Assembly: GCA_040357565.1 (NCBI GenBank)
Contig: JBDODJ010000079.1
DNA: 48,104 nt
Source: Cercozoa sp. M6MM
Lineage: Eukaryota > Endomyxa: Ascetosporea
Strand: one strand, 5' to 3'
How positions within the stretch are numbered: the stretch's first letter is position 1; every line of letters begins with the position of its first letter. A model generated the notes under the pieces. That model was not told where the DNA came from. It saw only the letters and a list, made by a program, of their open reading frames with translations, and made no database searches. The position numbers and the translations under genes were made by a program. Of this stretch, positions 1-10,580 are shown piece by piece.

Positions 1-24
1 CTTTACCCCCCTCGTATCATGCAG

Positions 25-1063
25 GGAAGCGACCAAACACGAACCCGTTCCTGATCTTTTTGGTACGAAATTGTTTTTTTGTGTATCCGCTTGTCATCCG
101 CGCGGACGCGATTTGTTGTGTCACAGGTCGAGCAGCGCAACGAATACCGGAAGCGACACCGCGGCAACTTCCGCAACGCCGATCTGGCCAAGTGCGTTTA
201 ATTTTTCCGTTTTTTTTTTTTGTATTTTCCCACATCCGCGCGGACGGAAAAATACAAATAATGTCCAGGATGCTGGCGCCGACGTGGCGCGACATGACGC
301 CGGAGCAGAAGCAGCCCTACGTGGACCTGGCCGAGAGCAACAAGGCCAAGTTCCGCATGATGGTGCGTGTTGCCCGGACTGACCCCGTACCCCCCTTGAC
401 CCCCCTGTGTGCGCAGGTATGGGAGCAGCAGCAGGAGGAGCGGCGCAAGCAGGGCCTGCCGCCACTGCCGCCGCCGCAGCCAGAGCCGAAGAAAATGAAG
501 CAGAAGATGCGCGGCTTTGCGCAGCAACAGCAGGTACATTGATCGATCATGATCGATCAGAGTGACCATGTGATCGATCAGAGTGATCGACTATTGATCG
601 ATCAGAGTGACCATGTGGATAGGCCTCGATGATGGCGCTGCCGTCGGTTCTGTTCGCGCCGGCGGCGCTGGGCTTTGCGCCGGTACTTTACCCCCCTGTT
701 TACCCCCCCGCCCCCCCGTAGCCAGTGCCGGGCAAGCCGCCGCAGCAGGTGACGCCGGCGCAGCCACTGATGATGCCGCCGATGGCGGCGGCGTGTCCGC
801 CGGGACAGGTTCCGCCGGGACAGGTGCCTCCGCCCGGAGCGCTGCCGCAGTCGATGCCGATGATGATGCCGCCGATGCAGATGGCGATGCACATGATGCC
901 GCTGGTGCCGCCGCCGCAGCATCTGATGCCGTCCGCGGGGATGCCGTCCGCGGGGATGCCGCAGATGCCGCCGTCCGCCGGTATGACTATGCCGCAGATG
1001 CCGCCGATGATGCAAATGCCGCCGCTGGGCATGCCGCCGATCACCAGCAACAACAACAACAAT

Positions 1064-1106
<43 letters not shown>

Positions 1107-1378
1107 GCAGTCTTGCGCAGGAACACACGGCCGGTGCAACAACAACAACAGAAACAACAACAACAACAGAAACAACAACAGCAACACCAACGGCGGCAGA
1201 GACAACAACAAGTGCCACTGCCGGTGCTACTGCCGAAAACAACAACAATGACGACGACAACCGCGCGGACGACAACAACCGCGCGGACGAGGCCGGCAGT
1301 GCTGGCGCCGCACCCAGTCCCACGACCGGTGCGACGGCGAGCCCGATTGCGCCGTCCGAGTCATCGTCGGCCCACTAG
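25..1378 (+). CDS. HMG-box DNA-binding protein with Q/N-rich and M/P-rich tail (5' partial)
   Basis: Exons read at 25-62, 127-191, 269-362, 417-533, 623-682 and 722-1378 (stop TAG). All junctions are GT-AG and keep one frame. The first four exons spell an HMG box: KRPNTNPFLIFL, then an RNEYRKRH helix, then NADLAKMLAPTWRDM and EKQPYVDLAE-type residues. This fold bends DNA in chromatin or transcription complexes. After the box come a KKMKQKM basic patch, a glutamine run, a long Met/Pro/Gln-rich stretch with MPSAGMPQMPP-like repeats, an Asn homopolymer coded by an AAC repeat near 1048-1106, Thr/Glu repeats and an acidic Asp/Asn end. The 5' end lies outside the window because exon 25-62 begins in phase with a missing upstream exon. 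Introns carry C-rich tracts (TTACCCCCC) and GATCGATCA repeats. The family is clear; the specific orthologue is not. Confidence 0.8.
1046..1107 (+). repeat. AAC trinucleotide repeat coding polyasparagine
   Basis: A nearly pure AAC/AAT run inside the last HMG-gene exon encodes about 18 asparagines. Further AAC-rich runs at 1138-1255 encode Thr, Asn and Glu repeats in the same frame. Confidence 0.9.
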
Positions 1379-1898
1379 TTCAGTTAGTTCAGTCGAGTTG
1401 TTACTGTCAACAATATACGATATACTCGGCGGACTGCTTGCTCCGCGTGGAAGCACATGTCAGTCACTGCCTGTAAAAACATGAGAGCCCACCGACATAT
1501 GAGTATCTAGTAGTCTTCAGAAACGCCTGACAATTCCACACGCCGAGTCTCCATAAAGGTAAAATTATCAGCCAAACTCGACCGTCCGGAAATGGGCCTT
1601 GGGCATTCACGCTCGGTTCGGTTTCTCCACCCAGAGGGTGCTCTGAGGAAACCCTCGTGTTCAGAGTGCATCTTGATACTGTCAGTTCAAGACGCCAAAG
1701 TTCCGTCGGATATTCGCCGTTTCGGACTTACAGGTGGCACGTGCTCTCGATCCGAGTCCAAAATGGTGTGCCGAACCTAGGCACGCTCTTCCTTGGAAAT
1801 CTACCGAGCGTACCTTAGCGATTGACTGCTGTTAACCGAAAAAGAACCGAGAGATACTTCGAGTTCCGACATAATTGGACCAAAACCGTGCTCCAAAA
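1379..1898. other. Intergenic spacer
   Basis: I see no convincing exon in this 520-base stretch. The longest open frame (1592-1780) shows no recognisable motif. The spacer separates the HMG gene stop from the signal-peptide exon at 1899. Confidence 0.6.
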
Positions 1899-2861
1899 AT
1901 GAAGTTGTCAGCAATTGCCGTCACAGGTCTGGCTTTGCTGAGAGGCTGCGTGGCCAGCCATCGGATCGCCAATTCCAACACCATTCATGACCAGTCGCCA
2001 TCGGAGCAGGAGGACTTCGAGGTCAATCTGTTCCACCGAGCACGGAACGTGGAGGCTGTGATGATGATAGCGGGCCTGAGCAACCGTCAAACAGACACCG
2101 CTGTGACGCCTCCAGCGAATCTCCAGGTTTGAAACATTCCTGTTTGAAGTGTTTGCGAACCATCTTTCCTAGAGCTGCCTAATACACCCCGCCCGTTGAA
2201 TTCAGTTGGCGCGGATGGTGGACGTGTTGCCAGTAAACTTTAAGCGCCTCGTGGGCGCCTACATTCGCTTCTAATCTGAACGTGCGACAAATCCTGCAGA
2301 ATCGGTATTTTTAGTTTCTAAATACCATCGAGATGTAAGTTTAAGTTAGAAATAAAGTATCGGTATTTTTAGTTTCCCAATATACCCATCTAAATGTAAA
2401 CTTAGAAATACAATATGTTGGTTGGTTGTTGTTGGTGCCCAGGACACGCTTGTTGACGAGGTGGTAGCCCAAGCGATGCAGGAGGTCCAAGTGCCGCCTG
2501 AGTACCAGGAAGGTGGAAACTTGCGGCCACTGTGTACGGTCAGCAGCTGTGCCAGGACCTGCGCCGTCGCTACAACGATCCGGACCCGATGGCTCTGCAC
2601 TGAGCAAACTACGTCATTTCTAGAAATAGGGCGGAACTCACTTCTAGAAATAGACATTCCACAAACTAGCGCGCTTGTTTTGTTTTTTTTTTGGCCTGGA
2701 GCTTGCACAACAACGGCATCGACTTGGATGTGCTTTTTGAACTGCTTTTTACGACATCAGTCACCAGTATGGTGGCCCGGTTCGGTCCTCTACGTCGGCT
2801 TCTTAAGGGAGCGCCGGAGATCGAACTCTTGGGGAAGTTTAAGGCAACAACCGGATTTTAA
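1899..2861 (+). CDS. Putative secreted protein gene or remnant, signal-peptide type
   Basis: The exon 1899-2126 begins with an ATG and a typical secretion signal (MKL, hydrophobic core AVTGLALLRG, then CVASH). It ends at a GT donor in phase 0. A second in-phase segment at 2206-2271 (LARMVDVLPVNFKRLVGAYI) ends at a stop at 2272 unless an internal GT at 2251 is used. A third segment at 2443-2510 (DTLVDEVVAQAMQEV) and a helical frame 2691-2861 (VLFELLFTTSVTSM...) look coding. I could not join them with one clean frame, because the frame changes near 2510. The gene may be decayed or wrongly modelled. The 3' part is shared with the inverted segment at 20.0-21.0 kb, which lies beside another signal-peptide gene starting MKL (22443, minus). 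The function is unknown. Confidence 0.35.
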
Positions 2862-2952
2862 TCGTGCTCTTACAAGCGCAGAAAAGCCCTCACCACTGAG
2901 TGCGTTTTTGAGTTTTTGGCGTGACCCGGCGCGCCAATATAATGTTGACTCG

Positions 2953-3447
2953 GTGCGCTCGGATACGTCGTGCGTGGACAGCTCAGGGTGCTCGTCTTGC
3001 GAGCGGTATGTGCAGCTTTCGGTGCGAGTGTGCGATCTACACTATTCTGTATCTTTAGAACCCGTTCCGACGGCAGGGGAACTGTCGCATGCTCTCACCC
3101 GGTTTGCGGAGGCAAACAAGACCGCGATTCGATGCGCCACCGCAGGAATATCGATTCTGATGTTTTTGGGGATTGTGTTGGTCGAAGTGCGTGTACCGTA
3201 CTCTCTCTTATCGGCGTATTTGGCGGTTTTCATTGAGTTTCTCGTGCCATAGCTGAGCAGCAAGGTCGATGAATTCTACGGCCGAATCGACAGCCAGGCT
3301 GACGCCATTCGGTCGGATATGAACAGAGTGTTGTGTGCTGCCCTCAATGCCAATGTCAGAAGCGACTCTGCTGCTGGCCAGTCGGACTCAAGCTCAGACC
3401 AGTCGGACGCAAGCTCAGAGGATTCGAGTCCGCAGCTTCCAGAATGA
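2953..3447 (+). CDS. Membrane/coiled-coil protein, duplicated gene copy A (start uncertain)
   Basis: Exon 2953-3180 encodes a Cys-rich start (SCVDSSGCSSCERYVQ), a Ser/Leu/Glu region and one hydrophobic segment (CATAGISILMFLGIVL) fit to span a membrane. A phase-0 intron (GT at 3181, AG at 3252) leads to exon 3253-3447. That exon encodes a heptad-like coil (SSKVDEFYGRIDSQADAIRSDM) and an acidic Ser/Asp tail, with stop TGA at 3445. An alternative donor at 3187 would add two residues. No in-frame ATG is visible at the start of the first exon, so a 5' exon must exist; it might be the secreted-type exons upstream. The near-identical copy at 20229-20745 supports a real gene. I do not recognise the family. 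Confidence 0.5.
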
Positions 3448-3525
3448 TGGAACGAGAATTCTAACTGAATTCGCTAAAATAATCCTGTTAATGTACTATA
3501 CTATTCTACCGGCATTCTCTCTGTT

Positions 3526-3650
3526 ACTGACGGTTGTCTGGCAGTGAAAAGAACAAAATAAAAGAAGTAAATCGTCAATTAGACGAAGTGATTCGGTTTG
3601 TAGAAGCGAAGTGAAGATTTACCCCACGGGTTTTACGTCAAACTAGACGA
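3526..3650 (+). repeat. Short dispersed repeat, copy 1 (partner 10025-10140)
   Basis: Both copies share TGTTACTGACGGTTGTC, then CAGTGAAAAGAAC, then TTGTAGAAGCGAAGTGAAG followed by TTACCCC and a CGTCA further on. They are in the same orientation. Copy 2 lies just after the OGG1 stop and copy 1 just after the membrane/coiled-coil gene stop. Confidence 0.75.
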
Positions 3651-3731
3651 CTGTTTTGGTGGGTAACTCGACAGTTTTTATTTAGTTTTTCTCCTTTCCC
3701 TTACTGATAGCCGCAGGAACAGCGTAATAAA

Positions 3732-4696
3732 CTAGTTGAAGCGCAGACTACGCAGTTCGAGCATCTCGGCCGACAGCGTGAGGATGGCAAAGTCGGCGAC
3801 GTCGGCGTGTTTGCAGCTGCGCCAGTGCAGCTCGAGCTGCGACTCGCCGCGGAACTCGCTCTTGAGACACTGCGCTGTCTGTCGAGCACAACGCACAGCA
3901 ACGACCTGTGCACTCATGTGTGTCAAGCACACAGTTCAAAGCACAAGTATGGTAGGGTGCGGGTACCTGCATCTCGGCATCGTGTGAGTCAGGAGAGGCA
4001 AAGTGCGCGGCCACCTGCCAGGCGAGTTGCGGGTCACTCGTGATGCGAGAGGCCGTCTCCAGCGTGGCCAGCAGACACAGCGACACTGAGGACTCGGCAG
4101 TTTGACTCGTCCGGGCGAGTGACAGGTTGTGTCGCTGCATGCGTCGAGTCACCTGGACACACACCGAGAGCAGCGCGGCCAGGCGAGTGTGCCACCTGGC
4201 CCCTGGCTGTGTGCACAGCTGCAACGGCAGTCGCACGAACAGAGACGACACTGGACGCTCCGGTGGCAGCTCTGTGCACTCTCAGTCTTTTTGTGCATCT
4301 TCTAGGTATACGACACCGATATAGCAAGAGTACCGAGTCGCAGCAGGTCGAAACTGAAGCTGGCAAGGTTGCTCGTGTCGATCGAATGCGACACGATCCT
4401 TTCGGCGTCCGGCAGTGTCGTGGGAACTCTAACATTGACTGCAACAGCCACCGATCGGTTCCGACTGTCGCCCTCACCTTCTTGACTGGCCAGCATGGCG
4501 TTGCACGCCACGTGGTGCAGCGACACCTCCCTGCCTCAACAGCATTCGACATCATCACAGAGAACACTGTCTCTGGGACTGCTGAAAAAACTCACAGATC
4601 TTCCGTGAACAGCCACAAGGAGGAACGAAACGAAGTGCGCTCCTTCCCGAGAGTATCGACGCCGTCGCATTTGCCGATGAAGTGGCGCAACTGCAT
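3732..4696 (-). CDS. Unidentified conserved-looking protein, 251 residues, four exons
   Basis: Read on the minus strand as exons 4596-4696, 4334-4530, 3967-4250 and 3732-3905. The sum is 756 nt, exactly 252 codons including the TAG stop, with GT-AG at every junction. The start is the ATG at 4696 (MQLRHFIGKCDG). The protein has a beta-rich N-terminal half and a helical middle (ALLSVCVQVTRRMQRHNLSL). It ends in mixed sequence, ADFAILTLSAEMLELRSL. There is no signal peptide, no membrane segment and no motif I recognise. The gene is tail-to-tail with the duplicated segment and in tandem with the monooxygenase gene, 253 bases away. The closed four-exon model is the main evidence that it is a gene. 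Confidence 0.6.
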
Positions 4697-4949
4697 CTCT
4701 GCCTCCCGCCAAATACGGTTGAACTTTAGGACAATCAATTGATAAGTTTAGCGGTGTGCAAGCGTGCTAACCTTCACTAGTGCAGAAACGTACACTAATG
4801 CGCGTTTCTGTACGGCGAGAAAATACAGTAATCCTCACATTGCTGGCTCAGTCGTTTTTTTTTTTGTACTTCGCTGGCTGTCCAAATAGCGTACGTAACG
4901 GAATGTGACTTGCGTAACTTTATTTTGACACCAATAGTTGAAATAAGAT

Positions 4950-7235
4950 TCACTCAAGTGTCGCAATGTGGCCATCCGGACGCACCAGCACGCCTCGCGA
5001 CACTCCGCCCTGCTCGCACATATCTCGGAACCGGTCACATTCTTCGGCTTGGAAGTGATCCTTCGCGCGGAAGGTGGCTGCATTCGGTACACGCGCAGTC
5101 GACGCCGAGTCGATGGCAAAAAATGTCCAGCCAGGCCATGAGTTTGAAATCAAGTCGAGCGAGGACTGAGCGTTCCGTGTGCGGAAGTGCGGAAACCTGC
5201 CGCCCACTCGGAGTGATGGCGAATACGACAGGTCACGCAACGTTAAGTCGTCCGAGTTGCCGTACACCTGTACCGGTTAGAAAAATGTAAAACCTAGTTC
5301 AAGTCAAGGTAGCCAGATCTTACGAATCCAATGTCATGCCGCGGGTATTGCAGTTGCAACGTAGCTGCTTAAGCACTCTCGAATTTAATTAAGACAAACA
5401 AACCAATCAATCAGACCGACCTGAACTGTCCGCGCGGAAGAGTTTCTCCAACTTTTGATTAACGTGCTGCACGGGCGGCGTGTGTTGCAGCAGCGCCAGC
5501 GCTTTCTCGTACATATCGAACAGCACCGAATCCACCGGATTCTGCAAGTGAGAAACTGTTTTTTCGACTTTTGTGGGGTTTGGGGAGTTTTGAACAGGTT
5601 TTTTCTTGAAACTACGTATATTTGTGGATGTGTGTGTGTGTGTGCGTGTGTATATATTTGTATGTGTGGTACAGTGCAGAAGTGCTCGCGCTCGGCGGCA
5701 AGAACTTCGGGTGCAGGCGGTCGGATTACCCGTGTCACACTGAGGCCCTATTCAAACAGGTAACAGTCGAACACACGGCAACTGCTGAAAGCAGACGGAC
5801 CAGTTTGGTGGCTTGTTGCCAGAGTTGCGTTTTGACAAAGGACGGCAGCGGCAACGCGTCCAATGCGTCCGAAAGCACACCAGCTGCACGCTTGTGCAGA
5901 CCCATTGTTTCAGGCACCTACCGTTAAAAGTATACAGCACAGACGCGAGACAAAGCAGAAACTGACACTGTTTGCAGCTTCAAAGTTGCGCAGCGACTGC
6001 ATGAGATTGCGCCGCGCGATTTCGCTGCGTTCGCGACTGTAATCGTCCAAGTCTGCTCTGCATACGGCACAGTAACACAACAACTGGAACTGAGCAACAA
6101 CGTAGATACCCTGAGGCTAGTCGCCACACGAGTGCGTGAGCATCTTGCACGCCCGTGTTGAGACCGAAACCGCCAGCCTAGACTCGAAACAAGATGAGCA
6201 CATGAGTAGAACACTTGACTGGTCAGGCACCTCTGTCAGTGATCAGTGTCACAGGTGTTACCGGAGGGAACTGATGTGCAGCATCGCCACACAGCACGAT
6301 GGTACTGCTGTCATTATCATTGTTGCTGTTGTGCACGTAGCGAGACGCCACTTGGCCGCGCATCGTCCACGGATTCGCCTGAACATGAAGATAAGTTGAT
6401 CACTGTTGTCACCATTGTTTTTGATGATAACGTGTGCAAGTACCGACAAAATCTGCAGATCGGAAATTCGCGTTCCTCGGATCTTCCGCGAGACTTCTGC
6501 GCTGGTTCCGTGAATGGCCTCCATCAGCAGGCCCTCACAGGTGCCAATGTCAAAGTCCGAATGCTTCTGCGGCGACCAGAACGGAACTGCAACAGACAGG
6601 ACGCGCTCAAAAGTACCACACAAAAAGCGAGAAAACACAAGTTGTACTTTGTGCCACGAATTCGCCGTTTTCAAGATCGTGCGCAACAATCACCACGACC
6701 GATCTGAGAAAGCGAAAGCGTATCTGGAAGCGTAGCCACAGTGATTTAAGTCCAGAGAACGTCGGGTACCGACGTGCAAACACAAAGTACAGCATTGCAG
6801 GGTCCTGTCCATATAGAACATCAGTGGAGAGGCACAGGCCAGGAGAGACGACACCTGCTGTAGCACCGAGGCCAGCTGCTGGCTTTTGAAGTGAACATTG
6901 ATAAGTGAGTGCACGTGACTCGTGTCACTCTGCATACCGATATCGGTACTGCACATATACAGACACACGCACGTGCAGTGCACATTGTGACAGACAAAAG
7001 TGGGTGAGTACTATTGATTTCGCACGAAAGAGTGAGCGCCATCGCAGGCAATGACAGTGTCGGTTTCGATGCAAGCGGTCTCCTTGCTGGCAGTGTTCTG
7101 GACCAGCAGACGCCTGCCCTCCAGTCCGACAACCTCGTGCTCGTACCTGATCGTGTGCTCTGCACTGTCTTGCCTGTTGTCGTAGGCACTGTGGAACTGC
7201 ATCCCCAGGGGCAGTAACACACCAACACAGGAACG

Positions 7236-7286
<51 letters not shown>

Positions 7287-7296
7287 NNNNNNNNNN

Positions 7297-7345
<49 letters not shown>

Positions 7346-7918
7346 GTACTTGAGTCAAGGCATCCACGAAGTGGTGCTGCGGCACGTGCAGCTGCCGACA
7401 CGGAGACATCTGCTTTCCGGAAACAGTTAAAAAAGAACCGATAACAAACGAGAGAAATAAATAGAGCAGGCAAGAGAAAGGCACGGAAGCAAGCGAGTCC
7501 TCAGACATGTGGTCCACGCGGCCCAGCAGCGAGTGCGACAGGTGGCACAGGTCTGTGCTGTAGACAAAGTTGCGCCACATCGCCACCTCCGGCGACCTGG
7601 CCTACACGCGCAGCCTTTCTTCAACCTTAACCCCCCCCCCCCCCCCAGATTCCGATCAACTTACCTCAACGGCAGCTTGCAAGGCAGGCGAGATCGATCG
7701 CAACACCTCCATCGTGCGCGTGTTCAGGTAGTGTGCCTGAGGGTGCTGCGTTCCTTGAGCTGCTTTCTCCAGAACCATGTGAGGCACGCGGAAACGCCGC
7801 AGCAGCAGTGACGTTGTCAGGCCGACTGCGAAGACCGAGTTTTCATTGCAACAACCAGTCCCGCGCAAATATGAAAATTACCGGCACCGCCGCCAACCAC
7901 TGTAACTGGCACTCTCAT
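4950..7918 (-). CDS. FAD-dependent aromatic-ring monooxygenase (phenol hydroxylase/PheA-MhpA type)
   Basis: Sixteen minus-strand exons: 7882-7918, 7665-7825, 7485-7601, 7350-7412, 7012-7196, 6855-6948, 6770-6804, 6648-6703, 6444-6586, 6262-6378, 6110-6177, 5967-6057, 5777-5917, 5421-5541, 5324-5364 and 4950-5267. They total 1788 nt (595 residues), a usual family length. The start ATG at 7918 leads straight into the Rossmann motif VTVVGGGAVGL. Next come QAHYLNTRTMEVLR, the DG motif IACDGAHSFVR, IVAHDLENGEF, the second FAD motif CGDAAHQFPP followed by AGGFGLNTGVQDAH, and a C-terminal thioredoxin-like domain ending LVRPDGHIA. The family uses NAD(P)H and O2 to hydroxylate aromatic substrates; the substrate here is unknown. 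All key FAD residues are present. One intron contains the GA repeat and assembly gap at 7241-7343. The gene is head-to-head with OGG1. Confidence 0.9.
7241..7343. repeat. GA microsatellite with a 10-base assembly gap
   Basis: A pure GA run is interrupted by ten N at 7287-7296. It lies in an intron of the minus-strand monooxygenase gene, so its true length is unknown and no coding sequence is lost. Confidence 0.95.
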
Positions 7919-8185
7919 TGGCTACACACAACAACGCTCAATCCATTCGAGCGCTTCCGGTGCACTTTAATGTGTAAAACGTCGCTTTGCCTGATCGGGC
8001 TCTGATACTATTTTCATAGACTGTTAAACGTACTACAGCTGTGCTGTGGTGTGCTTGTATTAATTTCGTGTCGTTCTAGTGCATATTTGTGGAAGCAACG
8101 ACCTACGATTTTTTGTACTGGTTTTCGCCTGCTCGTGCGCTCTCGTGGTCCGCGCGGATTCCGTTTTTTGTCGTCTGTTTCGCCA
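7919..8185. promoter_or_regulatory. Candidate shared promoter between monooxygenase (-) and OGG1 (+)
   Basis: Only 267 bases separate the two start codons (7918 minus, 8186 plus). The interval has no open frame of note. It contains one TCCGCGCGGA palindrome at 8149-8158 in the OGG1 leader. I see no clear TATA box. Bidirectional use is inferred from geometry alone. Confidence 0.5.
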
Positions 8186-9942
8186 ATGAACGAGCTGGCG
8201 CGATGGCATGACTTAAACATGGTGAGGGTTGAAGCTGCAGGAGATCTGCAATGTAGGGTGCAACCTGGTCTTTTCCCAGGCACCGGCGGAACTTCGGTGC
8301 GATGTGACCCTGCGCAACGGACAGTGCTTCCATTGGTCTGTGAGCAAACTGAATCAAGATAACGAGCCGTGTCGATGGCGAGCCGTATTGGCGCGTTCCG
8401 TGGCCGTTGGTGCGTTTGAGTTTTTGTATTCTGCTGTTCGCGTTTTTCGTGTTGTTTTGACCTCGTTGTCGTAGAGCTCTGGCAGCGCCCGGAAGCGACG
8501 TGGTTCCGCGTGCTTGGCTGCAGCGACGCCGACTGGCGAATTGCGCTTCAAAGCGTGACGAAACAAAGCGAAATCGAAACCGGAAGCGAAAGCGAAAGCG
8601 AAAAAAGCAACGAAAGCGAAACCGAAACCGAAAGCGAAAGCAAAAGCGAAATCGAAAGCGAAAGCGAGTTGCCGCGCATCGAAGAAGTTCGAAAAATTCT
8701 GGCGTTGCACTTGCATGCCGATGTCGCTTTGACTGAACTTGGTCAAGATGTTTGGAAATCGACCGATGTCGCTCCTTTATTAAACCCTGGGTGAGTTTCA
8801 ACTATTTTCGTTTTAGTCGTTTTTGATCGCATGCAGCGTTTCTCGTTTGATCTTTTTTGCAGTGCGTTCCAAGGCTTGCGACTGCTGAGACAGGAGCCAT
8901 GGGAGTGTTTAATTTCCTTCTTGGTGTCTGCCAACAACAACATGTCAGTTTCTATAGAAAAGCTGTGGAAGCTAGTTGAAATGGCTTTGTGTGTGTTGTG
9001 GATATAGCAAGCGAATAGAGTCTCTTCTGACCAAGCTTCGCGAAACCTACGGCACTCGAGTGGAAGTGTTCGACTGTCTCAAGAAGCAAAGCGAAAACTC
9101 GAGCGAAGAAGCAGTGAAACTCGGCGAAATCGAGCCGCTAGTCAAGGCTGGGCAGATGTTCAAGTTCCCGACACTGGCGCAACTGAGCGCCGAGAGTGAG
9201 GAGACCTTTCGCACGATGGGACTGGGCTACCGCGCGCCTCGACTGGTGCAGACAATCAAGACAGTGGCTGCCAAAGGCGGCATAAAGTGGCTTGAGTCGC
9301 TGCGAGACTTGCCAGCCTCGGCCGAGAGCCGAAAGCACGTACGACAGGAACTGCTGGCACTGGCGGGTGTGGGACCCAAGGTGGCCGATTGCGTGGCCTT
9401 GTTCTCGCTGGACCGGCTGGATCTGTCGCCTGTGGACACGCACGTCTGGCAGATCACGCAGCGCAGGTACATGCCGTTGCTGAGACAGCGACTCAGACAG
9501 ACGCAGGGCAAGAAGACAACCAAGCTGCCCAAGAGTGTCACGCCTGCTGTTCACGACGCTGTCGGCGATGTCTTTCGCTCTCTCTACGGCCAGCATGCTG
9601 TACAACCTACCCTTTACCCTCATGCCCGTTTACCTTTCTCTATCCTTTTACTTCCCCCATCCCATACCTTCTCCCATCCTGTAGGGCTGGGCACAGCAGT
9701 TGCTCTTTGCTGCCGAGTTGCCGCAGTTCAAGCAGCGACTCGTGCACACCAAGAGGCCGTCCGAGTCGGTCGGCGACAGTTCAGCTAGTGATACTGGTAC
9801 CAAACCCACCAGCCAGAGTGCGAGTGCCAGTGACTCGCACTCTCGCGACGATTCGGAACTGAACGACGAAAATGCCGACGCGAACGAACCGGCGCGCAAG
9901 CGACGCCGTCTGCGTCCTCGACGCGTCGTCAACTATCGCTGA
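8186..9942 (+). CDS. OGG1: 8-oxoguanine DNA glycosylase/AP lyase
   Basis: Exons 8186-8221, 8280-8409, 8475-8790, 8863-8943, 9008-9599 and 9685-9942 (stop TGA) total 1413 nt (470 residues). The order matches OGG1: N-terminal domain with AELRCDVTLRNGQCFHW, then LLRQEPWECLISFLVSANNN, LGLGYRA-like MGLGYRAPRL, and the helix-hairpin-helix GVGPKVADC. The Lys of this motif corresponds to the catalytic Lys of the family, and the Asp of PVDTHVW is the conserved partner. It ends with GWAQQLLFAAELPQF. The enzyme removes 8-oxoguanine from DNA in the nucleus and often in mitochondria. Two additions make it longer than the roughly 345-residue human protein: a Ser/Glu repeat near 8570-8670 in the N-terminal domain, and a Ser/Asp-rich, Arg-ending tail that could serve nuclear targeting. 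The first exon is the least certain part. Confidence 0.92.
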
Positions 9943-10024
9943 CGTGACACGACAGTCGAGTCGAGTAGCCGGTGCGGCGGGTAGCTAGTCAATTACGTTA
10001 ACTGACCTAATATAAGTTGGTTAT

Positions 10025-10140
10025 TGTTACTGACGGTTGTCAGTGAAAAGAACTAACTAAAGAAGCGAGGGAATCAATAGATTCAGCTTGTAGAAGCGAA
10101 GTGAAGAATTACCCCTACTGGAATCTTCCGTCACAGGGAA
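10025..10140 (+). repeat. Short dispersed repeat, copy 2 (partner 3526-3650)
   Basis: It shares TGTTACTGACGGTTGTC, CAGTGAAAAGAAC and TTGTAGAAGCGAAGTGAAG with copy 1 in the same order and strand, with small gaps. It lies about 80 bases after the OGG1 stop. Confidence 0.75.
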
Positions 10141-10490
10141 AATCGTGAGAAGATTAAAAACCCCTTCTCTACAGCAGCCAATGCTTACTTGTAGAGGTGG
10201 ATATCAGCACAAACTGCAGAGCAACTGACCAGCTGATGCCAAGTAGATGAGGTTTTCTCTTTGCCAACTGGCAGGCTCAACACAAACTCTTAACTCTTCT
10301 TTCTTTTAATTCAATGATGGGAGACCAACTGGCCTGTCTGGGTTCATCCCCGCGGAGGCTGCATAATTTGAGTCAGTCTGTAACACTAAACTATCGAGTA
10401 CTGACGGACAGCAACGATGAGGATACATTCACTAAACATGTACTGAGTTACTTCGTACAATTTTACTGTCTTTGTGTCAGTACCACTCTA

Positions 10491-10580
10491 CAGTACTGTA
10501 GCCACTGCACTATAGTACTGTAGCCATAGAACGTACAGTACTGTCGTCTCTATACGGTGCAGTGCTGTATACGTAGCTGC
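10491..10580. repeat. Clustered AGTACTGTA repeats
   Basis: The palindromic core AGTACT recurs within AGTACTGTAGCCA (twice), TACAGTACTGTCG and degenerate relatives (GTGCAGTGCTGTA). The spacing is about 25-30 bases. Confidence 0.6.

Larger units (their letters stand above)
2700..3720 (+). repeat. Dispersed inverted duplication, copy A (partner 20040-21010)
   Basis: The segment aligns in reverse orientation to about 20040-21010. Matching landmarks, in order, are TTGAACTGC-TTTTTACG (2728), AGTATGGTG-CCCGGTTC (2766), CTTCTTAAGGGA (2800), the core 2941-3445, and weak similarity on to about 3720. The core is about 97% identical by eye; the flanks are clearly more diverged, roughly 65-75%. The two copies lie about 17 kb apart. 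The source could be segmental duplication of a gene or a mobile unit. I saw no terminal repeats or target-site duplications. Confidence 0.75.

Noticed and set aside
602-1323. Long minus-strand open frames with poly-Val or poly-Leu
   Set aside because: They are mirror frames of the AAC/CCG-rich HMG exon; the plus frame has splice continuity and a real domain.
1899-2274. Oomycete RXLR-type effector
   Set aside because: There is a signal peptide but no RXLR or dEER motif, and the intron-rich genes do not point to oomycetes.
8222-8240. A 19-nt intron at the OGG1 start
   Set aside because: A 58-nt intron (8222-8279) with a better pyrimidine tract gives the same frame and fits other intron sizes.
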